A stretch of DNA of 64,000 nt. Source: Anarhynchus alexandrinus (lineage: Eukaryota; Chordata; Aves; Charadriiformes; Charadriidae). The notes beneath the pieces were generated by a model. It did not search any database, was not told the origin of the DNA, and worked only from the letters and a program-made list of their open reading frames with translations. A program made the translations under genes and the position numbers. The first letter of the stretch is position 1, and each line of letters opens with the position of its first letter. The stretch is taken from contig VUYV01000020.1 in NCBI GenBank assembly GCA_008711295.1, positions 1,251,113 to 1,315,112 on the forward strand. Direction: 5' to 3'. This document shows, one piece after another, positions 1 to 13,164 of this stretch.

Positions 1-3000
1 GCTGTTCCTAAACCAGAGGCCTTGACCCCAAGGCGGTTTGCAAGGGTGCATCTACCTTGCAGAAATTCAATTGCAGAAGCAAGGCTTTCAAGCAGAAATG
101 GGGCTGCAGGCTGGGAAGAGAGGCTGGCACTTGGTTACTCCCTAATGCTGGAAGTAGGAAGGTTTTGTTTAACAGCTGAGGCTGCTGCATTTTATTCTGT
201 CCCCAGTTGGAAAAAAAGGAGGCTGACCAAGGAGTACCACAGCTCTGAGGAATTATGACTGCTATGTACTACCAATACATTTAACTTCTGGGAGGGCTCC
301 CAAAAGGAGAATCACAAAGCTTTCACAGAGAGTGGGCTATGGGCAGAAAGGAGGTGTTACCTTCAGCGACAGTGAAGCCCACTTGTGAACAATGTGGCCA
401 CGTGGGTTTACACCATCTAAGGATGTAAGCCAAGTATCCAGGATGAAACACATTTTAAATTGCATACATGTCTTTTGGTGTGCACATATTTGACTTGTAA
501 TTTTCTGGCACGGAATAAGTGAAACAATCTTTCTTCTTTGTGTCACACCAAAAGGTCCTGAAAGGCACCGGAAGAGGTGACTGTCTGCCAGATGACATTT
601 CCAGAGTGTGGTACATTTATTTCATTCTTTTATACCTAAATGTCACTTTTTGTTTAAACTAAGAGTTTTGTGTTATGTTGCCTCTCAATGACCAAATACT
701 GATTGGGTCACAGTTTGGACCTGACACTCACTCCATGGACTATATTCTCCAAAACGGCTTCCATGGTGTCTAGTCCTCATTCAGCCAGCAAAAAGCTAGA
801 GGAAGACTCTTTCACATGAAAATAACACAAAGCATGTTCTGCTGGTCATAGCGAGGAGAGATTTATGACACAAAAACTTTGTTTTCGGTACACAATTTGC
901 TCAGTCTTTCACTGGGAATCAGGGTGCTGTCTTCTGTTTGCACTTGAAAGAGTGTCCTGACTCAAACACATCCAGCTAGAGCATTTCAAACAGAGAGAAA
1001 AAAAAAAATCAAGATGGTGAGGCAGGCTTATTTTCTGGTACAGCATGAAGGCCAGCTTTATCTGAATGAAACAAGCCAGAGATAAAATTTAGTCCCTCAG
1101 AAGGATGGTGAATATCAAATATTTCTGCAAGGTTTGGATAAGCCTCGTTTGTTTGGATTCTTATCTGTTCTACATGCAAAAATAATTTTCTCTCCACAAA
1201 CAGAGCTGTTCCCAAACCCAGTACCTCTTTACCAAACCTAAGTGTTAGACCTAGAGACAGTGGACCTTCCCCAGCCTCTCCTTTTCCTCCGCAAGGCTTC
1301 CCTATCAGCCCCGAAATCTGAGCTTTCCCAAGCTTCCTGTTTGCCACAGTTGTATTCTCACTTTCATGGTATTTTCTGAAGCATACCCCACCACAGCTGG
1401 TGTAGATTTTACTTGGGAAAATATTATTTTCCTATTCTGCTGCTGGACCCACAGACAAGCTCTGCAAAAACACCTTAACCTGCACAGAGAACTCCTCTGG
1501 GAAGTCTACCATGGACAGTCAGTCCTCCAAATACAGTTATCAAGGCAAGATACTCAGTTTTCGAAGCCTGGGAAGCTTTTGATATTCCAGAAGAAAGTTG
1601 TTCCACAAGTCCCTAGTCCAACTGTGGAAAAAAAAAAAAATAGCACAGGGGGAAAGAAAAAATGTTCCTTGTCTGCCCCATGCCCCTACTTGCACATAGC
1701 TTAATCCTGAAAGCAGATTTCACTGTTATGTTGCCATCGTAGTGGGTAACATCTATTTTCACAATCAAATTTTCCCCCACACCTTAAAAAAAACCCCAAA
1801 CAAACAAACAAAACCCCCTTAAATTAAAAATGGCTTTTTAATCTGAATGAAAAAATACTTGCAGAAAACGTCTGCTTTGGAAAAGAACGTTTTGGGTTTC
1901 TTCTGTCTTTTCAGAACAAGGGACCTAACCGCACACCGGTGGGTGGCAGGCTGATAGATGCACGGACAAACAGTGAGTTTTACCAAGCACTGACACATTT
2001 GCCTACGAATAGATAATTTATGATCGGGCCCTTGCTAGCAGGCGATGGCAGGAACGGTAGACCCTTGGCATTATTTTACAGGGGCCAGATCCCTCTGGCC
2101 CAGCTTTTGCATGCTGGAAAAATGTCCTTTCCTTTAAGCTGGGCTCCTAAATCATCTGGAAAAAAAAGACACTTTCTGGTGATGGTTCCACCTGCTCCAA
2201 GCTCTGATCAATGGCTGACAGAGACCTGATGGAGCTCCTGGTAAAACCTGGGACAGTGAAGGACACAGGAATGCTACCAGTCGGTTGAGATGTGGGGTGC
2301 TCCTGGATAAGGAGATGACTCCAGTTTGTGGTTTCCATCTCTGGTTGCTGAGGTTGCTGTGTCTGGGCTTAGGTGTTTGCATCTCTCTCCTCTCCCTGGT
2401 CCCGGCCTTCCTGCCTGGCTCTTCCTCCCTTTGTTTACTCACCTGTGAGATATATTGTCTCAAGGCCAGACTGCCCGCTTCCCACCGCAGGCAGCGCTGC
2501 CCGGGTTATGTGTTAGTACAATGATGTGGTAATCCTTGTTTGGGGTAGCTGCACACAAATGCAGGGCTAATGATAATCCTCTCCTTCCACCGCCAGATAC
2601 AATGGCTGGCACCCTGACAACAGGCTGATCAGAGTGTCGAGTTTTGTAATAAAAAGCAAACAAAAAAAACACAGGGGTGAGCAAGGACATGGCAGGTGGT
2701 GCCCAGGGTGAGCAGCAAGGACCTCAGGGCAAAGAGTCCTGGGGGGAAATGATGGGCAGCCTTGTTCCCTCTGCCACCCTACCCCAGCCCACCAACACCA
2801 TCACCTCACCCTTTGGTTAGGCTGCTGGAGCAGAAGGACAAGGAGGTGAAGGAAAAGTGGCACCTCACCACCCGAGAAGACTCCAAGCAGACAGTCAGGA
2901 GGGACGCAGAGAGGACTTCTGCTCAACCTCCTGCTTCCACCCCACCTCATCTCCCTCTCAACCTGAGTGCTGGCTGGGGTCTCTTTTCTGATGCAAGTGT

Positions 3001-6000
3001 GGAAAGAGGACAGTTCAGTTCAAACAGTGCAGATGTGATGTTCACCTGCCCTTCTGCTTCCATATGTCCCCAGGGGAGTAACTGGCTGGGTGCTACAATC
3101 ATCCGTACTGCAGCAAGGCATGTGCTGGTCTGTTGTGGATGGATACACGTGTGAGATTAAGTATGGAGAAGTCAATGACCACTGCTTCATTCTGGCTGAG
3201 TGAGGGAGAGGAGGGTGAGGTCCTGGGAACCAAACGGAGCTTTCAGACATCAGCTCTGAGTTTTTTTGTATTGGGTTCACATGGTTTGGCCCATCACTGC
3301 AGCCAGGGCTTGCTGGATTCAGCCTGTGCCCCATGCCACAGCCGACCTGTCCTCTGGTGAATGTTGTGTGGAAAGATCCCATCATGTAGGTGATGATTTC
3401 GGAGGGGGTCTGTGGGGAACAGACAATTACATTGTTCTGTCTTGGCCCGCCTGGGAGCTGCTCCGCTGCACAGGTACTGTATATAACATACGGGATGTTA
3501 ATTCAGTTTTCATGTACATTTTGGAGGAGCTGAATGTGGCCTTTGTCTAACACTTTGGCTCACAAGGGCTTTTTCATAATAAATTCTGTTTAAAGGGAAT
3601 AGAAAACTTTCTGATAGTTACCAAACACCACGAGACAATGGCATGCTATATCTGTTCATCATCAGCAGCCATTCATTTATCCTAGGAAGGAATTTCTTGG
3701 TGATAATCCTGAGTGAAGGCTTGCTTGTTCGTATGACTGGATGAGATCCAGCATCGATAGCACCTTGCTGAACCTTTTGGAGTGTCAAGCTGAAATTACA
3801 ACAGAGACATAATGAAGCTGGGGGAGCACTAACAAATAACCCAGTCACAGCTGCACCGTAAGCATCTTCCCATATGAAGATATCAAGAAGAAGAACAGAT
3901 GGGCAAAACAGAGATATGACTCCAGCAAGAGGTACAGCAAAGATCAAAACACATAACTTTGGAAGGGAGGAACGGGAGTTTGTTAGAAGGGATAAAGGGA
4001 AGCAATGAGCTGGTGAAAAGTGTTTGTGGTGAGAGCAGGATGCAGGAGGGCAGCACCACAGCAAACCAGAGGCAGAAGGAACCTGAGAGCTCACCTCGTG
4101 TTGCCAGGCCCCGGGGCTTGGGCTCACCTGCCCTGCACAAGGGTGTGCATCACCTCCTCTTAAACATGCCCTGTGACCTTCCCAGCTGCCCTGTGCCACC
4201 GCCTCACACCCTCAGCCTTAGAAAGCATTCCCCAGTCTCTAACCTGGCTCTTCCACACTTTACTTAAGCTCATTAATTATTATCCTGCTCCTGGAGATGT
4301 GACAATTAGCTTATAGGGGATACTTTTGCCTGCATGCAAACCAACGGTCGCAGCCGTCCTCAGGACAGAGAAGGGTGGCTCTGTGTAGCCATCTCGGTGC
4401 TGGATGGCGTCCAGGTTTCAGGTGAAATTCTGCCTAAAAGAATGGACTGAGAAAGGAAGGGTTTTTTTCTTAATGCTGTTGGATATGTTGCAGGACTATG
4501 TAGAAACCCCCCGAGTTAGATCCTGGAGGAATTAATGCATCAGTCAGCTCCAACGAAAACTTCTAGGGATGTGATAAGAAGGCATAGTAAATATTTTACC
4601 AAGGGCTAGGCAGAAATATCTGAACCACTCTGGAGCAAATTAGTAGCAGAGTTCCTATTGGGAGTGCCCAGCAGAGCACTACTCCGAGGACGGCGCACAA
4701 CCTTGGGTAACCCCAAGGAGGTGTCAGTGCTTCTGTGGCAAGTGTCCATCCTGCCGCAGGCAAGCAGCTGGGGATGGTCCAAGACTGCTTGTGCTTTCCT
4801 TTGCCCGTGCCACAACAAATAGCATTCACCTCTCCCATGCTCGGCAGGGCTTCCAGAAGACTTCACGCTCTCCTCTTGCATGTTAGGTGGTTTTGAAAGC
4901 ATGAGCGCTTTGTCACCTCTTGATGGGAACTGAGACCTCTGAGACCCTACGTGGGGAACTGGCTGGAGAAGAAGGGGGCTGAAAAGGTGAAAATGCTTGT
5001 ACCTGCTGCTTTCAAGCAACAGTGGGGGACCAGCAGGCTAGGAAGAGTGGGAACTAGACAAACATATCGTGCGTAAAGGGCATGGGATCAGCTGACAATT
5101 AATTAAAACCAGAAATATTAATTGTATAAGTGATTGCAACAGGGTGGATTCCAAAGAACCCAGTCTTCACAAGGGGAAGCTGGACCTTGTCGGTCTGCCA
5201 GAACGCCTCCAAATGAGGCAGCAAACTGGTAGCTAAACTGATTGAAATGATTCATTAAGAGATTGTCAAAGCTTACTGACAAAAAGCTGTCAGGGGAAAA
5301 AAAAAATGTGTAAAGGAGTTAGGTGAATGACTACTTTTAGATCAGACCTGGGGCTATGGGCATGCCTACGAGGCATTTTACAACCAGATACAGATATACT
5401 GTCTGAACTCTGAACTGATCAGACGCCACAGGATAGCACTGACCCTACAGTAACCTGAGCTTGGGTTTTTCAAGGTGATAACTCCTTTAAAGCAGCTTCC
5501 ATTCAGCTCTGCGCACAGACAGGTCTTGATCATGCTTGCTCAGTGCCTGGGCAGAGTGCAAAGTCATGGGTGGATGTAGCCTGAGAGAGAAGCTTAATTA
5601 ATAGATACAAACAAGGTCTAGCAGGCTTTGTGCTGAATCAGAGCACGGGGAAAAGGGCATACTTGAGGAATGTGAAAAACAAAAAAAATATGTAATCTAG
5701 AGAAGAGGAATGTCAGTACACAGTTACTTGTGGAAGTGAGTCCCAAGGGTCACCCCTTGCTTAGCCGGGTGAATTGCTGGATGTCAGTGTAATTAACGCG
5801 AATGGCTGAAGATACAGTAGCAATGGTTAAATCCAGGAAAAGGTGTTGAAAAGTACATAAAGACCTGTTTCATGGCTTGAGGCTGTCTGCATTAGAGATT
5901 AAAAGGCAGATATCTCACTGCTGTCTACAGTCAGGGTTGCTGGACCACCCTTTGGGGCAGGAAAGACATCAGTACTTGTGGGACTTGGTCCATATTTGGA

Positions 6001-7059
6001 GCCGAATGGAGTTTGATACTGGATATTGCTCCCTGCACCCAATTTGTGTCCAGGCAGAGTCAGGTTCCCCACCTCACTGGACCCTGGTAGGCAGCTACCC
6101 GTGGTTATACAAACTCTGCCGCTGGCTCTGGCTGGTGGTGATGCTGGCAGACAGGCTCCAGGGCAAATGGCCACTTGGATGGATTCCCTCTGGGCTGGCT
6201 GGGGGAAGGCAGAGAAAGCATGGGGCCGGGGCCATGGCCACAGTGGGCAGGGGGGAAAAGAACTGCTGTCTCCTCTCTACCTGTGTGAGGGCTTAAATTT
6301 AACTCTTGGGTCATCCAGAGCTGCCAGCATGGCACCTTCTGCCAGGATAAAATGGCCTTTAAAGTGGGAAGGGAAATGAGTATATAACACAAACAAACAA
6401 AAATTGGTTGACCAAGAATTCAGGGAGCGCAGCATAACTGCACACAAAACTGAGTTTTGCCTCAACCACCAATTTACCTTGTCTTGAGGGCACTGGAATA
6501 TGTTAAGAGGCATTCAGTGGCCACAGACTTCAGCCACTCGCAGCCAGGGCCCGGTGAACGGCGCCAGCACTTGCTCCTCCTCGAGCCCTTCCCATCTGGC
6601 AGAGGTGGTGCCCTTCAGTTCTGCCTCCCAGCCCCAAATGTGGCCCTAACAGCCCCGGGACTGGTCTTCCCCACCCTCTGCCCTTGCTGAACACCTCACG
6701 GGTACGCCTGGTGATGGGTCCTGGGGCTCCCAAAGGCAGCCCCCACTGGAGGGCTCGCGGATGCGAGGAATTGGGGATGCACGTCCAGAAAGAAGCAGCA
6801 ACCACAGAGCATGGCTTTTGCAGAGCATAGCAGGAAAGCAGGAGATTAAGGTTGTCAGGGAGAGTAATATATTTAACTCCCCCACCCGGAGGCAAAGTTT
6901 TGTGGTGGCCACACTGCAGGCTAAGCAGTCGTGAGACCATAAGGGAAGAAATGCTCTCTTTTTGTCATAGCAAGTACCAGACAGAGGGCTAGGGCAGCTC
7001 TGCCATGCTTAGCCAACTGGAAATGAGTAGCTCTCTTTAGCGATGTTAAGCACAGATGC
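1..7059. other. Gene-free stretch, mostly unique sequence
   Basis: I see no gene here. Open frames are scattered on both strands, the longest being 193 codons on the minus strand at 3618-4199. They show no domain, no signal of selection and no consistent exon structure. The only low-complexity piece is an A/C-rich run near 1.8 kb, listed separately. Several short A-runs (near 990-1010 and 1625-1640) are unremarkable. No CR1 tail or other known repeat was recognised by eye. Very old repeats could be missed. Confidence 0.6.
1786..1818. repeat. A/C-rich low-complexity run, (CAAA)n-like
   Basis: A run of A interrupted by C blocks, containing three CAAA units, between a T-rich and an AAATTAAAA context. 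It is simple low-complexity DNA with no further meaning that I can see. Confidence 0.7.
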
Positions 7060-7067
7060 ATGTCAGA
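7060..7067. repeat. Possible target-site duplication, left copy
   Basis: ATGTCAGA abuts the 3' end of the CR1 tail and recurs exactly at 7145-7152 on its other side. Eight bases can match by chance, but the position at both edges of the element fits a duplication made at insertion. Confidence 0.5.
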
Positions 7068-7144
7068 ATCACAGAATCACAGAATGGTCAGGGTTGGAAG
7101 GGACCTCTGGAGATCATCTAGTCCAACACCCCTGACAGCGCAGA
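7068..7144 (-). mobile_element. CR1 LINE, extreme 3' end only (5'-truncated)
   Basis: Read on the minus strand this is the last ~77 bases of a CR1 retrotransposon. The plus strand opens with two CACAGAAT units, the reverse of the CR1 terminal octamer ATTCTRTG. It then carries the complement of the usual CR1 tail (GGTTGGAAGGGACC, then ATCATCTAGTCCAAC). CR1 copies are typically cut short at the 5' end, as here. The 8-base string ATGTCAGA lies immediately before (7060-7067) and immediately after (7145-7152) the fragment, consistent with a target-site duplication. No coding part remains. Assignment to CR1 is firm; the subfamily is not determined. Confidence 0.92.
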
Positions 7145-7152
7145 ATGTCAGA
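7145..7152. repeat. Possible target-site duplication, right copy
   Basis: Second exact copy of ATGTCAGA, at the truncated 5' edge of the CR1 tail. Confidence 0.5.
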
Positions 7153-9725
7153 GCTGAGCTCTAGCTTTTGGTTGTGGGGCTTGTGATTTATTTTTTTTTC
7201 TTCCTTTATTTGTACACCATTGCATCATTTTCCCTCTTGCTGTCCTCCACCAGCGCTGCCCTGAGGAGCAGGCTGACCTGTGCGGAGCTCCCTGGACCCT
7301 GCCGCACACCCAACATGATGCGGCATTGCTAAACAGATGATGAGGGGGCCCGAGGGAGCCGTGAGCCCTGCAGCGGGGCTGACAGTGGTCTCCAAACACA
7401 GCTTCAGCAGAAAGCTCAGTGCCCATGATGTCCCCTCCTCTGCCTACGGGGAGATCTCTGCGGTTCTGGGAGCTAATTTTAGGGCTTTGTCAGGGGCTGT
7501 CGAGCTGACTGAGAACAAGAGGTGTTCAGGGAGTTTGGCAGAAGTCTGGCATTTTCAACCCTGTTTCCAACTGGTTCAGGCTGGAGCGTTTTAAAGACAC
7601 AGCTGTCCCCGAAACCGGTGGGGAAAATGTTTCTAACCCTCCGTGGCCAAACCGGAGAAGCTACGGGTCACTGCAGCCCCCAGCTACAGCTGGTTAGCTT
7701 TTTAACCCAAGCTATCTTATCTCACGCTTTAGACTTCGGAGAGCCCGGGTTCAACTCTTGGCGCCTCAGCCAGGAAGCTGGCTGCCTTGGATGCTCTCCA
7801 GCGCTTATTTGCAACACACATATGCAGCGTGGCCATTGATTTATACTCCAGGCAGCCTCCGCCCCAAAGAGGCAGATTTAGAAGCAGCGTCTCTTCAAAG
7901 CGAGAGTGCGCTCCGCTTTGTTCTGCCCTTAGCTGAGCCTGCTCACATCTGGATGCTCAAACCCAGGTAGCAGCGCTGGGATTTTCGGCGGAGCCCCCCA
8001 GCAGGATTAGATGTCCAGCTCAGAGTAGAAGTTCCCAGTCTCTTAAATCAGTTGCTTGGTGCTTCACAAGCACTGAGATTCTGCAGGCTTCGGCGGGGCT
8101 CTCTAACTGCTGGGAGTCTAACGCTGCTCCTGGACAGATTTAGGTTCCTAACTTTAGACCCCCACTTTGAAAATGTTGGCCTTTATGTTCTGAGCCCAAA
8201 GTATTTCTGCACGGTGACACACTCTCATCCCTCCTATTCTGGCGCCCTACCGCCTACTCAAACACACCGGCCACCTTAAAACAACCAAATCAAAGAATTT
8301 GTCTTTTCTTCCCCCTCTTTCCGTCTTTTACATATGGACTATTTCTGTCCCGAGTCATTTGGTCTCCCACCGACACGAGGCTCGCAAACCTCAAGTGGAA
8401 AACGTCCTGTTTATTGCAAGAAGTGGAAAGCCAGTGCTGAGGCTGAGCAAGTTTTGGCTAGCTGACCTCTGCCCCCACGGCAGGAGCTGAGCATCCCTCT
8501 TCGCCGGGCTCTTCTCCCAGCACCCCCACCCTTGCGGCTCTGCTCCACCGGCACAAAGCCTGGCAAGAAGCAGCCTCACACCTGCTTTTCTTCAGCAGAA
8601 GATCTCCCTTTTCTTGGGCACATGAATCACTCTGTGACATTTTCAAGGATCTGCCTGGCGCTCGGGATCAAAGGCTCAGCACCTTCCTTGCGTGTGAACT
8701 CGTGCCAGAGTTTTCATAAAAAAAATAATTGCGTGCCCTGTTCAACAGACCTGGCTAATGGCAGGTTCTCAGAAGCACCTAAGTACCTGGTAGTGGAGAT
8801 GTAATAAAGCCTGCTATACTTAGGCCCTTGTAGGCACTTCCAATTATAAAAATCTATTTTCAAACCTTTAGAACTGTCCTTTTTTAAAATTGTTCTTAGC
8901 GAGGAGCCTCAGCCTTGGGTTATATATTTTTTCTTACATTTAAAAAAACACGCATTGTTTTGCTTATTTTGGGCTGGGCGTTTGAAAAAAAACAAACAGG
9001 TTTGCTGGTGGAAGAGTTATTTTTTGTGTTTGTGCAAGTAAAGAAAGGTGTGTTTTATAAAAATGAAAGTCCACAGAGGATGCAAAATTTCCCTTTCCAA
9101 AAGATGGTTCTAAGCATGTTTTCTGAGGTGTTTTTGGGAGGAGGTTGCAGGGTTTGAGGTCTTGCTTACAAACAGAAAGAGCTCTCTGAGGTAGAAAAAA
9201 ACTCTCAAGAGAATCACTGAAGACTTCCTATGCCCTGTCTGGCCCCATGCTCACCTGGAGGCAACGCAAGGGGCAGTGGCCGGTGGGGAACATTTTCCCC
9301 CTCACTTGAGTGTTTGGGAGTATGATCTATGAAAGACCAGACGGAACAACGCCTTCTAACTTGAGGAGGAGAATGGATACTTGAAGTCTGGAGCATTTTA
9401 GCTGTCTTCTAAATAAAAAGGCAGAGGAATTTAAATAGTCTTATTTTTTCTTTTTAATAACCTAACCAGTGATGACTGGGAAATACGTAGCCAAAGACCA
9501 GCTCTGCATTGAGCTGACCCAATTCTGGAGAAAAAGTGCAATTCAGGCATAAATGTCAAATGTAAATTCAAATTTCTTTCACATTGGTCACGTCCTCCCC
9601 GGCTGTGTGATAATTTGGTGGGAAGGATGCTGTATTTGGGTTGGACCTGGAAGAGCAAGGTGTGCAGCCTGATGGGATGCAGCTCATGGGGGCCCAACAC
9701 CTCTTCCCCTGCCTCTTGCCTTCTC
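7153..9725. other. Gene-free stretch
   Basis: No gene or clear repeat seen. Frames reach only about 115 codons and none shows a domain. A T-run lies near 7188-7198 and an A-rich stretch near 8940-9000. The 7.3-8.2 kb part is somewhat CpG-richer than its surroundings but less so than the patch that follows at 9.7 kb. Confidence 0.6.
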
Positions 9726-10010
9726 CGCAGGGGCCGCAGGAGACCTGAATAGCAGTGGTGCCAGCGTGTCTCAGCCACGCAGGGCGCCCCGAGCCCGGGC
9801 AGCGCACAGAACTATATGCAGCAAAGTTGTTTCTTGCGTGGGTTTGATCTGCAGTGAGGTGGGGGGGGTGACGGGCGTGCAGGCAGCTCCCTGCCTCGAC
9901 AGGCAGCGATGGCCGGGCACTCTTGGGCGAGCAGTGGCAGAGGGGTGGCTGAGTCAGCGGGGGTGGCTAGGACGTCTCCGGGCGGTAAGGAGCGAAGGGT
10001 GGTGTGTTTC
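9726..10010. promoter_or_regulatory. CpG-rich patch, island-like
   Basis: A GC-rich block of a little under 300 bases in which CpG is not depleted: by hand count about 18 CpGs between roughly 9765 and 10000, close to what the base composition predicts. Vertebrate bulk DNA is strongly CpG-depleted, so this suggests an unmethylated or formerly unmethylated element such as an enhancer, a promoter of an unannotated transcript, or just a GC-rich segment under biased gene conversion. It includes an 11-base palindrome of MAF/AP-1 type at 9948-9958. No gene start can be tied to it. Long open frames on both strands here are explained by GC richness. Confidence 0.35.
9948..9958. promoter_or_regulatory. 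MAF/NF-E2 (MARE)-type palindrome GCTGAGTCAGC
   Basis: The exact core GCTGAGTCAGC of the 13-base T-MARE consensus, a TPA-type AP-1 site extended by GC on each side. The outermost bases are G and G instead of T and A. Known binders of this class are large and small MAF proteins, NF-E2/NRF and AP-1. Occupancy cannot be judged from sequence; the CpG-rich setting makes it a slightly better candidate than an isolated match. Confidence 0.3.
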
Positions 10011-12000
10011 TGCCTGCTTGGCGCAACACAGGGCTGTCTGCGATTTGTGAGCTCAGGGCCAGACGCAGAGCAGCCCGTTGGCTTTCCCACCACGTCCACG
10101 CTCACATGCCCTGCCCCATGGGCTTCTGGAGTCTGTACGGACAGCATCAGCTCCAAGCTGGTTTTGCTTGCCAGTGTGGGCATGTTTGAGCCACTTCTGT
10201 GTCTTGGTGCAGAAACAAGCAGCTGGCAAAAGAGGAGAGGGTCATGGCTTGGTGAACTAGCCCTGGGAAGGTGCTGTTGCCCATGCAGGTGGCAAGGTTG
10301 GGCTGGAAGAGGAGGCTTATGGGGCCAGGAGAATAGAGGACAGTGTACCTTGGGGTGTGAAGGGTATTTAAAGGTAGCACCAAGAGCGGTAGTTGATTTA
10401 ACCAAGAGGTGGTGATTGATTCAGCACAGATGGGTAGAGAGGCCTCTGGCAGAGCTTTGTCCCATCACCTTTCGTTCCTCAGCTGCTGACCTTTCAACAG
10501 CATGCCCAGCAGTCCGGGGGACTAGTCTGGGTGGTTATATCCAGTCTTTGCATGGTATGGCGTTGGTTGTGGGTTGCCCACAGACTACCAAACCAGGAGA
10601 GACACCAAGGAAAAGTAATTGCCAAAGGAAGAGCTTTTAGATGCTCTGTGGCAGCCCCAGGCAGGGAAGACCAGCATCAGTGCACAGCCTTTGAGGTGGT
10701 TTAATTCCCCGTGTGCATGAGGTGGATGTGGGCTCCTGGCTTATCACTCTTTCTCCAAGTGCTCCTCTGTCCTGGGAAACCTCTCCCTAGGCCAGCTGTG
10801 AGGTTGTGTGCAAGGACTCCTGCTGAAACCCATGTCAGATCCTGCAATCCTGCAAAAGATTAAGTGAGACTCTCCTGCACTGCAGGCTTTGGGCATCTCT
10901 CAGGAGCTGGGAGCCGTCGTGGTGTTGTGGTAGGTTTTGGACATAGCTGAGGGAGGAGTAATAGTGAGAATGACAGCTTTTACTGGATCAGATGCTACGG
11001 GTGGAGAAAAACAAGTGAACTTTTGTCCATATATGTCCTCCTTAGGGGTGTCTGAAAACTTGCCTGATTTTTCTGCCTATATCTGTTGGTCCAATAAGAG
11101 CTATCACTGTCCCCTCTAAACCTTGCTGTGGGAGCCGAAAGGCAGCTTGAAAAACCAAACTAAAGGAAAAAAGTGTAATTGTCTGTAATCGGATACAATA
11201 TTCTCGTAGTTCAGTTTTTCACAGTAAAGTAGGGATAAATGCTGACATGTTTCCCACAGCTGAACTCAACTTTTGGCACCAAAATGTGGCAAAGCAAAGA
11301 GCACCTTATAGTGTCTACGACCGGTATTGCTAAAGCTGCTCGTGCACTGGTCTTCTTCTTGGCTCTGCTTGACAGAGTACACGGCGGCGGCACGTTGTAA
11401 AGCACTGCTTCCAAGAGAAAGCAGCAGAGAGTGCCTCCAGACTGCAGCCCTGGGTTTATATTTGACCAAGAGCGATGTCACCTTCTGCTGTTCCTAGGCA
11501 GACTAGGGGGTATCTCGGCCGGAGGAAGAGAGGAGGAAGGAGACCAGAAACGAGAGACGCAGGAGGAATCCAGACAGATACAGTCCAGTTCGGTTGGGCT
11601 AAGATCTTCTTGGCTTGGCGGATGCCTGACCCGCCAGGGGATGGTCAGCATGCCCAGAATGAGGAGGATGGCTGCGAGCACTCACACTGTCTGGCCTGGC
11701 AGCGGGGAGGTGACCTTGACAGACTGCTCCAAGTGCCAGGGCAGCCGGAGGCGGGAGGGCAATTGGACCCGAGTCAAAGAGCACGGATCACTCCGGAGGG
11801 AGAAGGAGGCATGAGCCGTAGCAACCGAACTTGTTTATAACTTGTGTTTCTTGGTATGTGAATGACAGGAAGGCAGGAGGTGTCTGAGGCAAGGAGCTCC
11901 TGCTTGCACATAGAGTATCTGGTTTAGCAAATTAGCCTCCTTGTTGCCTAAAATACTCTAATGTGCTTTACTACCCTCTCTAGTCATTATAAATACATTC
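10011..12000. other. Gene-free stretch with opposing chance frames
   Basis: Frames of 168 codons (plus, from 9909) and 197 codons (minus, from 10405) overlap each other and the GC-rich patch. Such mirrored frames are typical of GC-rich non-coding DNA. Around 11.43-11.84 kb two plus-strand frames of 127 and 121 codons overlap in different phases in purine-rich sequence. Neither resembles a known protein. Confidence 0.6.
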
Positions 12001-12020
12001 ATATATATATATATATATAT
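12001..12020. repeat. (AT)10 microsatellite
   Basis: Ten uninterrupted AT units. This is a short dinucleotide microsatellite of a length that is often polymorphic. Confidence 0.95.
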
Positions 12021-13164
12021 GTTGGTCAGTACCACTATGATATGGGCTGCATCCCATCACGTTTCTGCTCCAATAACCCAGACAAACAGGGGACAGTTTG
12101 CTGCTTACTCTCTGGTGTTCCCGGTGCTCTGCAGCCAGTCCTCATTGCACGGATGCCTGCATCTACTTTCCCAGGGAATAACATGTTGAAAGCATAGGAG
12201 CTGCGGACTCTAATTTCCATCCAAAAGACTGGGATGAAAACCTGGAGGGGAGTAAATCTCTTTCCAGGCTGCGCAGCAGTGGTACACTTTAAGCTATATG
12301 CTGCAAAGGCGATTTAAAGCGTGTCTCACTTCCTGGGAAAAAGGTGCTCAAAGATAAACTATTCCTTGAGACCTGAACTAAGGACTTCTAGAAGCAAAAA
12401 TACTAAGTTTTATTTTAGTATAGCTGGATGTGCAGTTTGTTCCAACCACCAGGATGCTTTTAAGTGCATTCATGAGTAAAACCCACTTCCTTCATCCCTG
12501 GGACAATAGGGCAATAAATGGGAACATCTCTCCAGGGCGCTGCATGGTCTGGAGCAGCATTACTCAACCTGCAAGCCAGACGGCAGCCAGGCCAAACAAC
12601 ATGCAGAAAAGCAAAAATGGAGGGGAATAAAAAAGATAAAATAAAATGCATAGCTTTTGGCTTGAATTTCCATCAGTGGGAATGTGAACATTATGGCTAC
12701 ACTGCAGGAAACAGTTGGTGTTGTTCAAAGAGGGCAGGTGACCAGGGGAGAAGGACACCCTTACCACCAGCAGTTAATCTGCAGTTCACACAACTAAGAG
12801 CAGCTGCATGTGATTTATACCAGGGCAGATCAGCTTGAAGAGCAACCTGAGACCATTGCTCCCATTTCTGCTCAGGGTTCAACAATATCGGTATGAAGTG
12901 CCTAATTCAAAGTCCTCTGAAGCCACGAGAAGTGTTTCCTACCTACCTGCTTGGGCAAATATTGGCTGTGGATCCGTCCTGAAGGACAGAATCTAAGCCA
13001 TTTTCCTTGGCTCACCTGTGGCAGGCCTGTACAAGCTTTTACTAATACACTGCTTTCTAACAGTAATTCAGTCTGCTGGAGGAGGGTGGTGGTAAAACCG
13101 CCTCCTGCTTCTCAAATTTTCTCCATTGTATTACTCATGCTCTTTAAAATATCGTACCTATTAA
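12021..13164. other. Gene-free stretch
   Basis: No gene or repeat recognised. Frames reach 106 codons and overlap on both strands. Confidence 0.6.

Noticed and set aside
3618..4199. 193-codon minus-strand open frame
   Set aside because: No recognisable domain, serine/proline-rich mixed composition, and overlapping frames on both strands. No splice or start context supports it.
7740..7765. GGGTTCAACTC, similar to a tRNA B-box
   Set aside because: There is no A-box at the right distance and no cloverleaf can be folded around it.
9812..10405. 197-codon minus-strand open frame, and a 168-codon plus frame over the same DNA
   Set aside because: They overlap in a GC-rich patch where stops are rare, have no domain, and are of a length expected by chance in 64 kb.
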